From Burkholderiaceae bacterium (GTDB taxonomy: Bacteria > Pseudomonadota > Gammaproteobacteria > Burkholderiales > Burkholderiaceae_C): DNA of 64,000 nucleotides. Numbering within the stretch: position 1 is the first letter of the stretch; every line of letters starts with the position of its first letter. The DNA lies in assembly GCA_031253795.1 (NCBI GenBank), contig JAIRVR010000055.1:1-64000 (forward strand). Direction: 5' to 3'. Shown here one piece after another: positions 18,154 to 27,588 of this stretch. The notes beneath the pieces were generated by a model. It saw only the letters and a program-made list of their open reading frames with translations. It searched no databases and was not told the DNA's origin. The translations under genes were made by a program, and so were the position numbers.

Positions 18154-18675
18154 TCATGCCAGGTTCGGTACCGATTCCCCCGCCAGCGGGCCTGCGGTTC
18201 GCACCTGGGCCTGGCCGGCGGGCGCGATGGACAGCGGAATGGTCACCGGCCCGTCGTTGAGCAGGTGCACCTGCATGTCGGCGCCGAAGCGGCCCGTGGC
18301 GACCTCGGGATGCAGGGCCCGCGCGCGCTGCACGAGGTAGTCGTAGAGGCGCTCGCCTTCGGCGGGCGGCGCGGCGCGCGTGAAGCTGGGGCGGTTGCCG
18401 CCGCCCGTGTCGGCCGCCAGCGTGAACTGGCTGACGATGAGCAGGCCGCCGCAGGCACCCTGGCCATCGAGGTCCTGCACGCTGCGGTTCATCTTGCCGG
18501 CCCCGTCGGCGAAGATGCGCAGCTTGAGCATCTTGGCCAGCAGCCTGTCGGCCTCGGCTTCGGTATCGCCGCGCTCTGCGCAGACCAGGGCCAGCAGGCC
18601 GGGGCCGATGCGGCCGGCGATCCGGCCGTCGATTTCCACACGCGCCTCTTTCACGCGCTGCAGGATGCTGATCAT
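18154..18675 (-). CDS. dtd: D-aminoacyl-tRNA deacylase
   Basis: A 173-residue DTD that hydrolyses D-aminoacyl-tRNAs and glycyl-tRNA-Ala. The two active-site motifs are present: [17 protein letters not shown] (SQFTL) and NDGPVTI (the GPVT motif with its cis Gly-Pro). The C-terminal 25 residues extend past the usual end of the fold. Its start overlaps the upstream CDF transporter stop by four bases, so translation is coupled. Confidence 0.95.
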   Translation of the reverse strand: MISILQRVKEARVEIDGRIAGRIGPGLLALVCAERGDTEAEADRLLAKMLKLRIFADGAGKMNRSVQDLDGQGACGGLLIVSQFTLAADTGGGNRPSFTRAAPPAEGERLYDYLVQRARALHPEVATGRFGADMQVHLLNDGPVTIPLSIAPAGQAQVRTAGPLAGESVPNLA

Positions 18676-19670
18676 GTTTCGGGGCTCTTTGGCTGGGAGT
18701 GAGGAGAAGTGGGCGAGGCCTGGGCCGCCGCCTCGACGGCGGCTTCCATGGCGGTCTGCATGCCCAGCGGCAGCAGTTCGATGCGCGCATACAGGCCGGG
18801 CACGGCCTGCAGCAGTTCGGCCTCGATGGCGGTGCGCAAGCGCGCCGCGCGGGCCACGCTCCAGTCGCCGGGCACATGCATGTGCAGGTCCACGAAGCTG
18901 CGCTCGCCGGCCTTGCGGCTGGAGATGTTGTCGAATACCAGGCCGGGGTCGCGCTGGCGGTGGCCGTCGAGCACGGCGTCGATGCGCAGGCGCTCGGGCG
19001 AGTCCAGGGCCTGGTCCATCAGGCCCTGGGAGGATTGCCAGACCAGCTTCACGCCCTGCAGGCAGATGTTGGCGGCCACGGCGATGGCCACCAGCGGGTC
19101 CAGCCACAGCCAGCCCGTCAGCGAGGCGGCCAGCAGGCCGATGACCACGCCGCCCGAGGTCCAGACATCGGTGAGCAGGTGGCGTGCATCGCCTTCCAGC
19201 GCCATGGACCGGTGCTGGCGCCCGGCGCGCAGCATGGCCCAGGCCAGCAGACCGTTGAGGGCCGTGCTCACCAGGGACAGCACCAGGCCCCAGCTCAGCT
19301 GCTCCAGCGGCTGGGGATTCCACAGCCGCGCCACGGCGGCCCAGGCGATGGCCAGGCTGGCGCCCATGACCAGGATGCCCTCGAAGCCTGCCGAAAAGTA
19401 TTCGGCCTTGTGGTGGCCGTAGGGATGGTCGGTGTCGGCTGGCCGCTGGGCAATGGTGACCATGGTCAGCGCGAACAGGGCGCCGGCCAGGTTGACGAAG
19501 GACTCCAGCGCGTCCGACAGCAGGCCCACCGAACCCGTCAGCCACCAGGCCAGGGTCTTGAGCACGATGGTCAGCAAGGCCACGACCACCGAGATGCGCA
19601 GCAGCCTGTGCGGTGTCATCCAGTCCGGGACGGAGGGGGGCGGAACGGGAAGGTCGGAGGTGTCGGCCAT
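18672..19670 (-). CDS. Cation diffusion facilitator (divalent metal exporter)
   Basis: A 332-residue inner-membrane CDF transporter with about six membrane helices and a cytoplasmic C-terminal domain. The signature [17 protein letters not shown] lies in helix II, and [17 protein letters not shown] in the loop before helix III. A second metal-site aspartate is in [14 protein letters not shown] (helix V). Family members exchange Zn2+, Fe2+, Mn2+ or Cd2+ for protons; the metal is not predictable with confidence here. The start at 19670 gives a normal N-terminus. It is coupled to dtd downstream and divergent from a histidine kinase. Confidence 0.92.
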   Translation of the reverse strand: MADTSDLPVPPPSVPDWMTPHRLLRISVVVALLTIVLKTLAWWLTGSVGLLSDALESFVNLAGALFALTMVTIAQRPADTDHPYGHHKAEYFSAGFEGILVMGASLAIAWAAVARLWNPQPLEQLSWGLVLSLVSTALNGLLAWAMLRAGRQHRSMALEGDARHLLTDVWTSGGVVIGLLAASLTGWLWLDPLVAIAVAANICLQGVKLVWQSSQGLMDQALDSPERLRIDAVLDGHRQRDPGLVFDNISSRKAGERSFVDLHMHVPGDWSVARAARLRTAIEAELLQAVPGLYARIELLPLGMQTAMEAAVEAAAQASPTSPHSQPKSPET

Positions 19671-19744
19671 GCTGCGCGGTGGGGAGTGCTGACTGGCTGG
19701 GATTAGACCACCGCGCAGGTGGCGCGCATGCCAGAATCCGCGCC

Positions 19745-21262
19745 ATGGACTGGAGGAAGCGAGCCGCATGGTGGGTGCTGGCCTGGGCCGTGGCTTCGGG
19801 CTGCGGCGCGGCCTGGCTGGCGCACGCCCGCCTGCAGGCCCTGCGCGAGGTGTTCGACACCGATGCGCGCATCGCCCACCGGCTGCTGAGCCAGCGCATG
19901 GTGCAGCACGATGCCATCCTGGGCACCCTGGCCCTGCTGCAGCCGCGCCAGCCCGGCACCGGCCAGGCGGCATGGAAGCAGCTGCCCGGCCTATACCCCC
20001 AGGTGCTGGATGTGGCGCGCCGCGCCGGCACCGAGGCCTGGCCCCAGGCCTGGCCGCCGGGCATGGCCGAGTCCGAGCGCCGCTCCCAGGCCAGCGGCCA
20101 TGCCGAGCTGGCCCTGGCCGACCTGGCCCAGGGCCGCCTTTTTCTGGTCCAGTCCGGCCTTCCGGCCAGCTATGCCCTGGCGCTGGACCTGCGGGCCACC
20201 ATTCCCGCCGACGAATGGCCGCTGCCCCCCGCGACCAGCCCGGTGCGCGCCTGGCTGACCCTGGGCCATCAGGCCTTCGTGGTCCAGCCCGGGCGCCAGC
20301 CGCCCGCGCCTGGCGCGGACTGGGCTGGCTGGACCTGGGAAGTGTCCAAGACCCTGGCCTCTCCCAGCCAGCCCCTGGTGCTGCACCTGAGCCAGCGGCT
20401 GGACGCCACGGTCCTGCCCTGGGCCGCCATGCTGGGCTGGGCCGCGGGCTGCGCCCTGGTGCTGGCCGCCTGGCGCGCCCAGCGCCGCCAGCATGTGGCA
20501 CGGCACCGCGCCGAGCAGCTGCTGCAGCTGGGCCAGGTGGCGCGGCTGAACACCCTGGGCGAGCTGGCCGCGGGCATGGCCCATGAATTGAACCAGCCGC
20601 TGACGGCCGTGCTGTCCAGCAGCCAGGCCGCGCGCCGCCTGCTGGCCGAGGAGCCGCCCGAGACCGATGCGGCGCGCCAGGCCATGGTGCAGGCCGCCGA
20701 GCAGGCCAAGCGTGCCTCGGCCGTGGTGGGGCGGCTGCGCCGCCTGGTGGAGCGGCCGGGCCAGGCGCCCCAGGCCGAGCCTCTGGACCTGGTCCAGGCC
20801 GTGGCCGAGGCCCTGCACCTGCTGGAGCCCGAGCTGCGCCGCCGCCAGGTGCAGGTCCAGGTGCCATCCCCGGTGGGGCCCCTGCCGCCGGCCCATGCCG
20901 ATGCCGTGGCCGTGCAGCAGATACTGCACAACCTGCTGCTCAATGCGCTGCAGGCCATGGAAGACCAACCGCCCGCGCGCCGCCAGGTGCTGGTGGAGCT
21001 GTCGCGCCAGGGCACACAGCTGCTGGTGGCTGTGCAGGACAGCGGCCCCGGCGTGGCACCCGACATGCGCCCGCGCCTGTTCACCCCCTTTGCCACGGGC
21101 CGTGCCCAGGGGCTGGGCCTGGGCCTGACACTGAGCCAGGGCCTGGCCGAGTCCATGGGCGGCAGCCTGGAGCTGGCCCCCCATTCCACGGGTGGCGCGC
21201 GCTTCGAGCTGCGCCTGCCCCTGGCCTCCGACACGGCCCCCTCCCCTACCGTACGCCCATGA
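19745..21262 (+). CDS. Membrane sensor histidine kinase
   Basis: A 505-residue sensor kinase. One membrane helix is near residues 8-26 and another near 225-245, enclosing a periplasmic sensor region of about 200 residues with no recognised domain. The HisKA phosphoacceptor motif is [15 protein letters not shown]. The ATPase domain has an N box ([13 protein letters not shown]), a G1 box ([11 protein letters not shown]) and G2 ([15 protein letters not shown]). The architecture is that of kinases paired with FixJ-type regulators, and the next gene is exactly that, overlapping by four bases. The stimulus is unknown. Confidence 0.93.
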   Translation: MDWRKRAAWWVLAWAVASGCGAAWLAHARLQALREVFDTDARIAHRLLSQRMVQHDAILGTLALLQPRQPGTGQAAWKQLPGLYPQVLDVARRAGTEAWPQAWPPGMAESERRSQASGHAELALADLAQGRLFLVQSGLPASYALALDLRATIPADEWPLPPATSPVRAWLTLGHQAFVVQPGRQPPAPGADWAGWTWEVSKTLASPSQPLVLHLSQRLDATVLPWAAMLGWAAGCALVLAAWRAQRRQHVARHRAEQLLQLGQVARLNTLGELAAGMAHELNQPLTAVLSSSQAARRLLAEEPPETDAARQAMVQAAEQAKRASAVVGRLRRLVERPGQAPQAEPLDLVQAVAEALHLLEPELRRRQVQVQVPSPVGPLPPAHADAVAVQQILHNLLLNALQAMEDQPPARRQVLVELSRQGTQLLVAVQDSGPGVAPDMRPRLFTPFATGRAQGLGLGLTLSQGLAESMGGSLELAPHSTGGARFELRLPLASDTAPSPTVRP

Positions 21263-21894
21263 CCCTGGCCGCTGAACAAGACCTGTCCCCGCTGATCCAC
21301 CTGGTCGATGACGACGAGGCCGTGCGCGACAGCCTGGCCCTGCTGATCGGCACAGTGGGCCTGCGCGTGCAGCGCTGGGCCGATCCGCTGGAGTTCCTGG
21401 CCGGCTGGGACGCGCAAAGCATAGGTGCCATCGTGCTGGATGTGCGCATGCCGGGCATGGGCGGCCTGGCCCTGCTGGCGCGGCTCATGGAGCAGGGCGT
21501 GGACCAGCCCGTGATCCTGCTGACCGGCCATGGTACGGTGGACATGTGCCGGCGGGCCTTCAAGGCCGGGGCCGCCGAGTTCCTGGAAAAGCCGGTGGAC
21601 GACGAGGTGCTGCTGGAAGCGCTGCAGGCCGCCGTGCGCCAGCATGTGCATTCGCGCGAGCGCCAGCAGGCCGACCGGGATGCGCAGCAGCGCTTCGCCC
21701 AGCTGTCGGCGCGCGAGCGCGAGGTGCTGGGCCTGATCGTGCAGGGGCTGACCAACAAGGAGATAGGCCGCAGCCTGGCCCTGTCGCCGCGCACGGTGGA
21801 GACCCACCGCGCCAACCTGTTCGCCAAGCTCGAGGCCCCCAGCCTGGCCCAGCTGATACGCCGCTACGCCAGCCTGGCCGACGCACCGGCCTGA
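21259..21894 (+). CDS. FixJ/NarL-type response regulator
   Basis: A 211-residue two-domain regulator. The receiver has the acidic pocket VDDDEAV, the phosphoacceptor aspartate in IVLDVRMPGMGG, Thr in LLTGHG and Lys in EKPV. The C-terminal LuxR-type helix-turn-helix is LSAREREVLGLIVQGLTNKEIGRSL followed by SPRTVETHRANLFAKL. Its start overlaps the kinase stop (ATGA). An inverted repeat 27 bases after its stop and upstream of the DUF336 gene is a candidate target. Confidence 0.94.
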   Translation: MTLAAEQDLSPLIHLVDDDEAVRDSLALLIGTVGLRVQRWADPLEFLAGWDAQSIGAIVLDVRMPGMGGLALLARLMEQGVDQPVILLTGHGTVDMCRRAFKAGAAEFLEKPVDDEVLLEALQAAVRQHVHSRERQQADRDAQQRFAQLSAREREVLGLIVQGLTNKEIGRSLALSPRTVETHRANLFAKLEAPSLAQLIRRYASLADAPA

Positions 21895-21921
21895 GTGCCG
21901 GCCTGGCAGCGCTCCGTATTT

Positions 21922-21941
21922 CTACGCAGGGCCGCGCGTAG
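21922..21941. promoter_or_regulatory. Inverted repeat upstream of the DUF336 gene, possible regulator site
   Basis: CTACGC and GCGTAG are perfect six-base arms around an eight-base spacer, preceded by TATTT. It lies 95 bases upstream of the exported DUF336 gene and just after the FixJ-type regulator, so that regulator is the obvious candidate binder. This is inference from position and symmetry. Confidence 0.4.
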
Positions 21942-22035
21942 CCATCCGAATGGCGGGCGCGGGCCGCCTTTCCTACAGTGCCTGCATGCCGCCGCGCCCT
22001 CTGCGCGGCCCCGAGAAACCCTTGAGGAGAACCCC

Positions 22036-22530
22036 ATGCAACGCCACACCACCGCACTCGCCGCCCTGGCCCTGGGCCTGATCGCCACCGCCGCGCAGGC
22101 CGACGCCGTGCGCACCGAGAAGAACATGTCCCTGGAGCTGGCCAACCAGATCGCCGCGCGCGCCGTGGCGGCCTGCGCCGCCGACGGCTATGCGGTCACG
22201 GCCACCGTGGTGGACCGCGCGGGTGGCGTGCGCGCCGTGCAGCGCGCCGACAACGCCGGCCCGCACACGCTGGAGGCCAGCCGCCTCAAGGCCTATACCT
22301 CGGCATCGGCCAAGAACAGCACCCTGGCCATCATGGAAGGCGCGCAGAAGAACCCCGGCGCCGCCAACCTGGTGAACATTCCCGGCTACCTGCTGCTGGG
22401 CGGCGGCCTGCCCGTCAAGGCCGGCAACGAGGTGATCGGCGGCCTGGGCATCGGCGGCGCGCCGGGCGGCCACCTGGACGACAAATGCGCCCAGGCGGCC
22501 CTGGCCCAGGTGCAGGACCTGCTCAAGTAG
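22036..22530 (+). CDS. Exported GlcG/HbpS (DUF336) family heme-binding-like protein
   Basis: A 164-residue protein with a signal peptide (MQRHTTALAALALGLIATAAQA). The mature part is a single DUF336/GlcG domain: SLELANQIAARAVAACAADGYAVT, then TVVDRAGGVRAVQRADNAGPHT and the glycine-rich GNEVIGGLGIGGAPGG. Relatives include the heme-sensing HbpS and proteins encoded next to glycolate or alcohol oxidation genes. The function here is unknown. GAGGAGA precedes the ATG. It follows the two-component pair and may be its target. Confidence 0.85.
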   Translation: MQRHTTALAALALGLIATAAQADAVRTEKNMSLELANQIAARAVAACAADGYAVTATVVDRAGGVRAVQRADNAGPHTLEASRLKAYTSASAKNSTLAIMEGAQKNPGAANLVNIPGYLLLGGGLPVKAGNEVIGGLGIGGAPGGHLDDKCAQAALAQVQDLLK

Positions 22531-22687
22531 GCCGGCCCGCGCTGCGAAAAAAAGACAGGCCGCCGCGGGTGCTGGCGCCGGCTGTCGGCCACAAGCCGTT
22601 TCGACCGTCAGCACCCGCTCACTCCGTCGGATGGTGCTATCAAAACCTGGGCGATTCAGCTATAAATAGCCCCTGCGAGGGGGATGC

Positions 22688-24778
22688 ATGGCAGAGAACG
22701 TCGACGCGCAACATCCGGGGGCCCATGATGCGCTGCTGCAGCTGATCGCAGACACGGCGCCTGCCATGCTGGCCTACTTCGACGCGCGCACGCTGCGCTG
22801 CCGATTTGCCAACGCCCACTACGCCCGCAATTTCGGGCTGACGCCCGCCGAGGCCGTGGGCAAGACGGTGCGCGAGATCGTGGGCGATGCCGTCTGGCAG
22901 CAGATCCACACCCATGTGGAACGCGGCCTGCGCGGCGAACAGGTGCGCTACGAGCGCGAGGTGCTGCAGCCGCCCGCGCCGCCCCGACATATCGAATCCC
23001 TGCTGCTGCCGCATTTCGAGAACGGCGTGCTCCAGGGCACCGTGGTCCAGATCATCGATGTCAGCCGCCACCACCGCGTGGCCCAGCAGCTGCGCGACAG
23101 CGAGGAGCGCATGCGCAAGTTCGCCGAGGTCACGACCGAGGCCCTGGTCATGCACCGCGACGGCATCATCCTCGATGGCAACGAGGCCCTGTCGCGCCTG
23201 ACCGGCTACACGCTGGACGAGCTGGCCGGCCGCCCCGTGCTCGACTACATCTGCCCCGAGTTCCGCCTGTATGCGCTGCAGTACATGCGCAGCGGCCGCG
23301 AGGACCGCTTCGACGCCGCCATCCCGCACAAGGACGGCCACCGCATCCCGGTGGAGATCGAGGCCAAGACCATGCCCGAGGAGGGCTCGCCCTACCGCAT
23401 CGTTCTGGTGAGGGACATCACGGTACGCCAGCTGGCCCAGGAACGCATGGACTTCCTGGCCCAGCACGACCAGCTGACCCAGCTGCCCAACCGCGTGCGC
23501 CTGAACCAACTGATGCGCCAGGCCCTGTCCCTGGCCGGTGTGCACAAGCGCCCGCTGGCCGTGCTCAGCATCGACCTGGACCATTTCAAGACCATCAACG
23601 ACTCCCTGGGCCACCGGGCCGGCGACCTGCTGCTGTGCGAGGTGGCCCAGCGCCTGCGTGGCAGCGTGCACGCCCACGACCTGGTGGCACGCGTGGGCGG
23701 CGACGAATTCGTTGTCGTGCTAACCGATGCCCCCAGCGCCCAGGCCGCCGAAATCCAGGCCAGCCACCTGCAGCGCATCATCGAGGCGCCCTGCAGCATC
23801 GACGGCACGCCCCTGGTGGTCTCGCCCTGCATGGGCATTGCCATGTACCCCGGCGACGGCCAGAGCCCCGAGGATCTGCTCAACCACGCCGAGACCGCCA
23901 TGCAGCTGGCCAAGGAAATCGGCCGGCGCAACCTGCAGTTCTACTCGCCCGCTCACGATGGCCAGGCCACCGACATGCTCAAGCAGGAGCAGATGCTGCG
24001 CCAGGCCCTTGCGCGCAACGAGTTCGAGCTGCACTACCAGCCCCAGACCTTCACGGCCAGCGGCCGCCTCGCCAGCTTCGAGGCCCTGGTGCGATGGCGC
24101 CACCCCCAGCGCGGCCTGGTGCTGCCGGGCGAATTCATCGGCTTCGCCGAGGCGCGCGGCCTGATCTCGGCCATAGACCGCTGGGTGATGCGCGAGGCCT
24201 GCCGCCAGGCGCGCCAGTGGCAGGACGAGGGCCTGCCGCCCGTGGCCGTGGCGGTCAACCTCTCGGCCGTGGAGTTTCGCCAGCGCGACATCGCGCGCGA
24301 AGTGGCCCAGGTGCTGCAGGACACGGGGCTGGAGGCACGCTGGCTGCACATCGAGCTGACCGAATCCACGCTGATGCACACCAGCGGCCAGGTCCATGAC
24401 ACCCTGCTGGCCCTCAAGGAACTGGGCGTGGGCCTGGCCATCGACGATTTCGGCACCGGCGATTCATCGCTGGCCTACCTGCGCCGCCATCCCATCAACC
24501 AGCTCAAGATCGACCGCTCCTTCATCGCCGACGTGCCCGACAGCGAGGACGGCACGGCCATCGTCACGGCCATCGTGCAAATGGGCCACAGCCTGCACCT
24601 GGACATCGTGGCCGAAGGCGTGGAAACCCCCCAGCAGCTGGCCCTGCTGCGCGACCTGGGCTGCGGCATGATGCAGGGCTATCTGGTCGCCCCGCCCCTG
24701 CCCGCCGACCAGGCCCGCACCTGGCAGTTGCAGCAGCTGCAGCATTTGCACCACAGTCACACAGACCACAGACAATAG
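22688..24778 (+). CDS. PAS-GGDEF-EAL protein (cyclic-di-GMP turnover)
   Basis: A 696-residue cytoplasmic protein with two PAS domains (about residues 15-130 and 135-255), then GGDEF (VGGDEF near 340) and EAL (FEALVRW near 465). The diguanylate cyclase signature is complete. The inhibitory RxxD site is absent (HAHD at that place), so product inhibition is unlikely. The EAL part keeps DDFGTGDSSLAYL and KIDRSF, which favours an active phosphodiesterase. No membrane segment was seen. The amn start lies three bases after its stop, so the two genes are translated together. Confidence 0.94.
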   Translation: MAENVDAQHPGAHDALLQLIADTAPAMLAYFDARTLRCRFANAHYARNFGLTPAEAVGKTVREIVGDAVWQQIHTHVERGLRGEQVRYEREVLQPPAPPRHIESLLLPHFENGVLQGTVVQIIDVSRHHRVAQQLRDSEERMRKFAEVTTEALVMHRDGIILDGNEALSRLTGYTLDELAGRPVLDYICPEFRLYALQYMRSGREDRFDAAIPHKDGHRIPVEIEAKTMPEEGSPYRIVLVRDITVRQLAQERMDFLAQHDQLTQLPNRVRLNQLMRQALSLAGVHKRPLAVLSIDLDHFKTINDSLGHRAGDLLLCEVAQRLRGSVHAHDLVARVGGDEFVVVLTDAPSAQAAEIQASHLQRIIEAPCSIDGTPLVVSPCMGIAMYPGDGQSPEDLLNHAETAMQLAKEIGRRNLQFYSPAHDGQATDMLKQEQMLRQALARNEFELHYQPQTFTASGRLASFEALVRWRHPQRGLVLPGEFIGFAEARGLISAIDRWVMREACRQARQWQDEGLPPVAVAVNLSAVEFRQRDIAREVAQVLQDTGLEARWLHIELTESTLMHTSGQVHDTLLALKELGVGLAIDDFGTGDSSLAYLRRHPINQLKIDRSFIADVPDSEDGTAIVTAIVQMGHSLHLDIVAEGVETPQQLALLRDLGCGMMQGYLVAPPLPADQARTWQLQQLQHLHHSHTDHRQ

Positions 24779-24781
24779 CGC

Positions 24782-26278
24782 ATGGTTTTGCATCACAACA
24801 CCCAGCAGGCCAACCGGGCCAGCACCACCTTGCACACGGATCCGCAGCGGGCCCTGGAGCATGTGCAACAGCTTTACCGCGAGCAGATCGAGCACTTGCG
24901 CTCGGCCATGCTGCGCTTCGTCGGCGGCGAGACCCCGGCGGCGCCCATCCACGCCTATTACCCCTTCGTGCGACTGCACACGGCCACCGTGGCGCGCGCC
25001 GACACCCAGCTGGCCTATGGCTTCGTCGAGGGCCCGGGCACGCACGAGGCCACGCTGACGCGGCCCGACCTGTTCGCCCGCTACTACGCCGAGCAGTTCC
25101 GCCTGCTGCTGACCAGCCACGGCGTGCCACTGGAAGTGGGCCTGAGCGACAAGCCCATCCCCATCCATTTTTCCTTTGCCGAGAACGACCACATCGAAGG
25201 CACGCTGTCGCGCGAGCGCCGGCTGCTGATGCGCGACGTGTTCGATCTGCCCGACCTTGAGGCCATGGATGACGGCATCGCCAACGGCACCTGGCGCCCC
25301 CAGCCCGGCGAAGCCCTGCCGCTGTCGCTGTTCACGGCGCCGCGCGTGGACTACTCGCTGCACCGGCTGCGCCACTACACGGGCACCCAGCCCGAGTGGT
25401 TCCAGAACTTCGTGCTGTTCACCAACTACCAGTTCTACATCGACGAATTCATCCGCCTGGGCCATGCCGAAATGGCCCGGGAGGACAGCGAGTACGTGGC
25501 CTTCATCGAGCCGGGCAACGTGGTCACGCGCCGCACCGGCCTGCCCGCCCAGACCGGAGACGAGCTGGGCACGCCGCCGCCGCGCCTGCCGCAGATGCCG
25601 GCCTACCACCTGGTGCGCGCCGACCACAGCGGCATCACCATGGTCAATATCGGCGTGGGTCCGGCCAATGCCAAGACCATCACCGACCACATCGCCGTGC
25701 TGCGCCCCCATGCCTGGATGATGCTGGGCCACTGCGCAGGCCTGCGCAACAGCCAGCAGCTGGGCGACTATGTGCTGGCCCACGCCTATGTGCGCGAGGA
25801 CCATGTGCTGGACGAGGAACTGCCGCTGTGGGTGCCGATTCCGGCCCTGGCAGAAATCCAGCTGGCCCTGCAGCAGGCCGTGGCCGACGTGACCCAGATG
25901 GATGGTCCCGACCTCAAGCGCATCATGCGCACCGGCACCGTGGCCAGCACCGACAACCGCAACTGGGAGCTGTTGCCCGACAACCTGCCCCAGCGCCGCT
26001 TCAGCCAGAGCCGCGCCGTGGCGCTGGACATGGAAAGCGCCACCATTGCGGCCAACGGCTTCCGGTTCCGCGTGCCCTACGGCACGCTGCTGTGCGTCAG
26101 CGACAAGCCGCTGCACGGCGAGATCAAGCTGCCGGGCATGGCCAACCATTTCTACCGCGAGCGCGTGGACCAGCATCTGCGCATCGGCATGCGCGCCATC
26201 GACATCCTGCGCGAAGGCGGCACCCAGCGCCTGCACAGCCGCAAGCTGCGCAGCTTTGCGGAGGTGGCGTTCCAGTAA
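24782..26278 (+). CDS. amn: AMP nucleosidase
   Basis: A 498-residue AMP nucleosidase that hydrolyses AMP to adenine and ribose-5-phosphate in purine salvage. The N-terminal regulatory domain starts near HVQQLYREQIEHLRSAMLRF. The C-terminal catalytic phosphorylase-like domain has TMVNIGVGPANAKTITDH, MLGHCAGLRNSQQLGDYVLAHAY and the late SRAVALDMESATIAANGFR with the nucleoside-binding Met-Glu-Ser. Length is normal. It is coupled to the cyclic-di-GMP gene just before it and followed 60 bases later by another GGDEF gene. Confidence 0.94.
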   Translation: MVLHHNTQQANRASTTLHTDPQRALEHVQQLYREQIEHLRSAMLRFVGGETPAAPIHAYYPFVRLHTATVARADTQLAYGFVEGPGTHEATLTRPDLFARYYAEQFRLLLTSHGVPLEVGLSDKPIPIHFSFAENDHIEGTLSRERRLLMRDVFDLPDLEAMDDGIANGTWRPQPGEALPLSLFTAPRVDYSLHRLRHYTGTQPEWFQNFVLFTNYQFYIDEFIRLGHAEMAREDSEYVAFIEPGNVVTRRTGLPAQTGDELGTPPPRLPQMPAYHLVRADHSGITMVNIGVGPANAKTITDHIAVLRPHAWMMLGHCAGLRNSQQLGDYVLAHAYVREDHVLDEELPLWVPIPALAEIQLALQQAVADVTQMDGPDLKRIMRTGTVASTDNRNWELLPDNLPQRRFSQSRAVALDMESATIAANGFRFRVPYGTLLCVSDKPLHGEIKLPGMANHFYRERVDQHLRIGMRAIDILREGGTQRLHSRKLRSFAEVAFQ

Positions 26279-26338
26279 CGCCGGCCCACGCCGCCTGCCA
26301 GGCGCAGCACGCCCGTCTCCAGCCTTCCGGGTCCGCCC

Positions 26339-27550
26339 ATGCCTTCCTCGCTGCCGACCCTGGACTTTTTTTCCGTCACCGCCGTGGTGGCGCTCAACAT
26401 GCTGGCCATGTCGGCGGCGCTGCCGCTGGCCATGGGCCGGCGCATCAGCGGCGCGGCCCGCCATGCCCAGCACTTTTTCCTGCTGCAGTCCCTGGCCTGG
26501 CTGCTGATCCTGGCGGCCAGCCGCATGCCCGCCGGCCTGGCCATGCGCAGCATCCTGCCCACGGCAGCAGCCCTGTGCGCGGCCCTGGCCCAGTGGCAGA
26601 TGGCGCGCGCCCTGGCGGACTGGCTGGGGCCGCGCCCGCCCTGGATGCTGCGCAGCCTGGCCCTGTGCTGCGTGGCCGCGCCCCTGGGCTTCATGCTGCT
26701 GCTGCCCTGGGTGGCCCTGCGCACGGGCTGGTTCAGCGCCGGCCACGGCCTGTGCCTGCTGCTGCTGGCCGGCCTGTGCCTGCGCCCGCGCCGGCCCGTG
26801 GCACGCAGCTGGCGCCATCTGATGTGCGGCGTGGCGGTGTTCATGGGCCTGGTGCTGCTGGTGCGCAGCTACCTGGCCCTGGCCACACCCTGGCTGCCCA
26901 GCTTCACGGGGGATGGCGGGGCCAACCAGGTCTTCGCGCTGCTGACCACGCTGAGCAGTTCCCTGCTCATGGTGGCCGTGCTGGTGGCCTGGCGCGATGA
27001 AACCAACCAGCAGCTGCGGGAAATGGCCTTGCAGGACATGCTGACGGGCCTGCCCAACCGGCGCGCCCTGCTCGAACGCGCGCCCGCCATGCTGGCCCAC
27101 GCCCAGCGCCACGGCCAGCCCCTGGCCCTGGTGATGCTGGATCTGGACCACTTCAAGCGCGTCAACGACGAGCACGGCCATGTCACGGGCGACCGCACCC
27201 TGAGCCTGTTCGCCAGCCTGCTGCAGCAGCATCTGCGTGGCGACGAGATCGCGGCGCGCTGGGGCGGCGAGGAGTTCTGCCTGCTGCTCTACACCACGGA
27301 CGAGGGCGTCGAGGCCCTGTGCGCCCGCCTGCAGACCTCCGTGCTCCATGCCTCGGCCCAGGCCCTGGGCTTCGAGGTGCGCTTCAGCGCGGGCTGCGCG
27401 CACACGCCCCGGGTCTGGACCGGCCTGTGCCTGGAGATGATGCTGCCGCCAGCAGACACCGCGCTCTACGCCTCCAAGCGCCGCGGCCGCGACTGCTGGA
27501 CCCTGGTGCGGCTGAGCCAGCCCATGGCACGCATGGCCGCCGCGGCCTAG
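26339..27550 (+). CDS. Membrane-bound diguanylate cyclase (GGDEF)
   Basis: A 403-residue protein with about six to seven hydrophobic helices in the first 220 residues and a C-terminal GGDEF domain. The catalytic motif is RWGGEEF and the upstream DLDHFKRVNDEHGH segment is intact, so it should make cyclic-di-GMP. The allosteric inhibitory site is not canonical (RGDE in place of RxxD). The membrane part resembles other betaproteobacterial membrane-GGDEF proteins but no named sensor domain was recognised. It ends directly at a strong hairpin. Confidence 0.92.
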   Translation: MPSSLPTLDFFSVTAVVALNMLAMSAALPLAMGRRISGAARHAQHFFLLQSLAWLLILAASRMPAGLAMRSILPTAAALCAALAQWQMARALADWLGPRPPWMLRSLALCCVAAPLGFMLLLPWVALRTGWFSAGHGLCLLLLAGLCLRPRRPVARSWRHLMCGVAVFMGLVLLVRSYLALATPWLPSFTGDGGANQVFALLTTLSSSLLMVAVLVAWRDETNQQLREMALQDMLTGLPNRRALLERAPAMLAHAQRHGQPLALVMLDLDHFKRVNDEHGHVTGDRTLSLFASLLQQHLRGDEIAARWGGEEFCLLLYTTDEGVEALCARLQTSVLHASAQALGFEVRFSAGCAHTPRVWTGLCLEMMLPPADTALYASKRRGRDCWTLVRLSQPMARMAAAA

Positions 27551-27580
27551 GGCCTGTTCCCACTGATGTGGGAACAGGCC
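27551..27580. terminator. Strong hairpin between convergent genes
   Basis: GGCCTGTTCCCAC and GTGGGAACAGGCC form a perfect 13-base-pair stem with loop TGAT. It starts one base after the GGDEF stop and ends eight bases before the GMC oxidoreductase stop. There is no long U-run, so it may act as a Rho-assisted or bidirectional terminator, or protect mRNA ends. Confidence 0.65.
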
Positions 27581-27588
27581 CCAATTTC

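Noticed and set aside
22531-22687. A GCTATCAAAA...AGCTATAAATAGC segment resembling an intergenic repeat or promoter before the PAS-GGDEF-EAL gene
   Set aside because: Matches to the IHF consensus and to a -35/-10 pair are incomplete, and symmetry is poor, so no feature is called.
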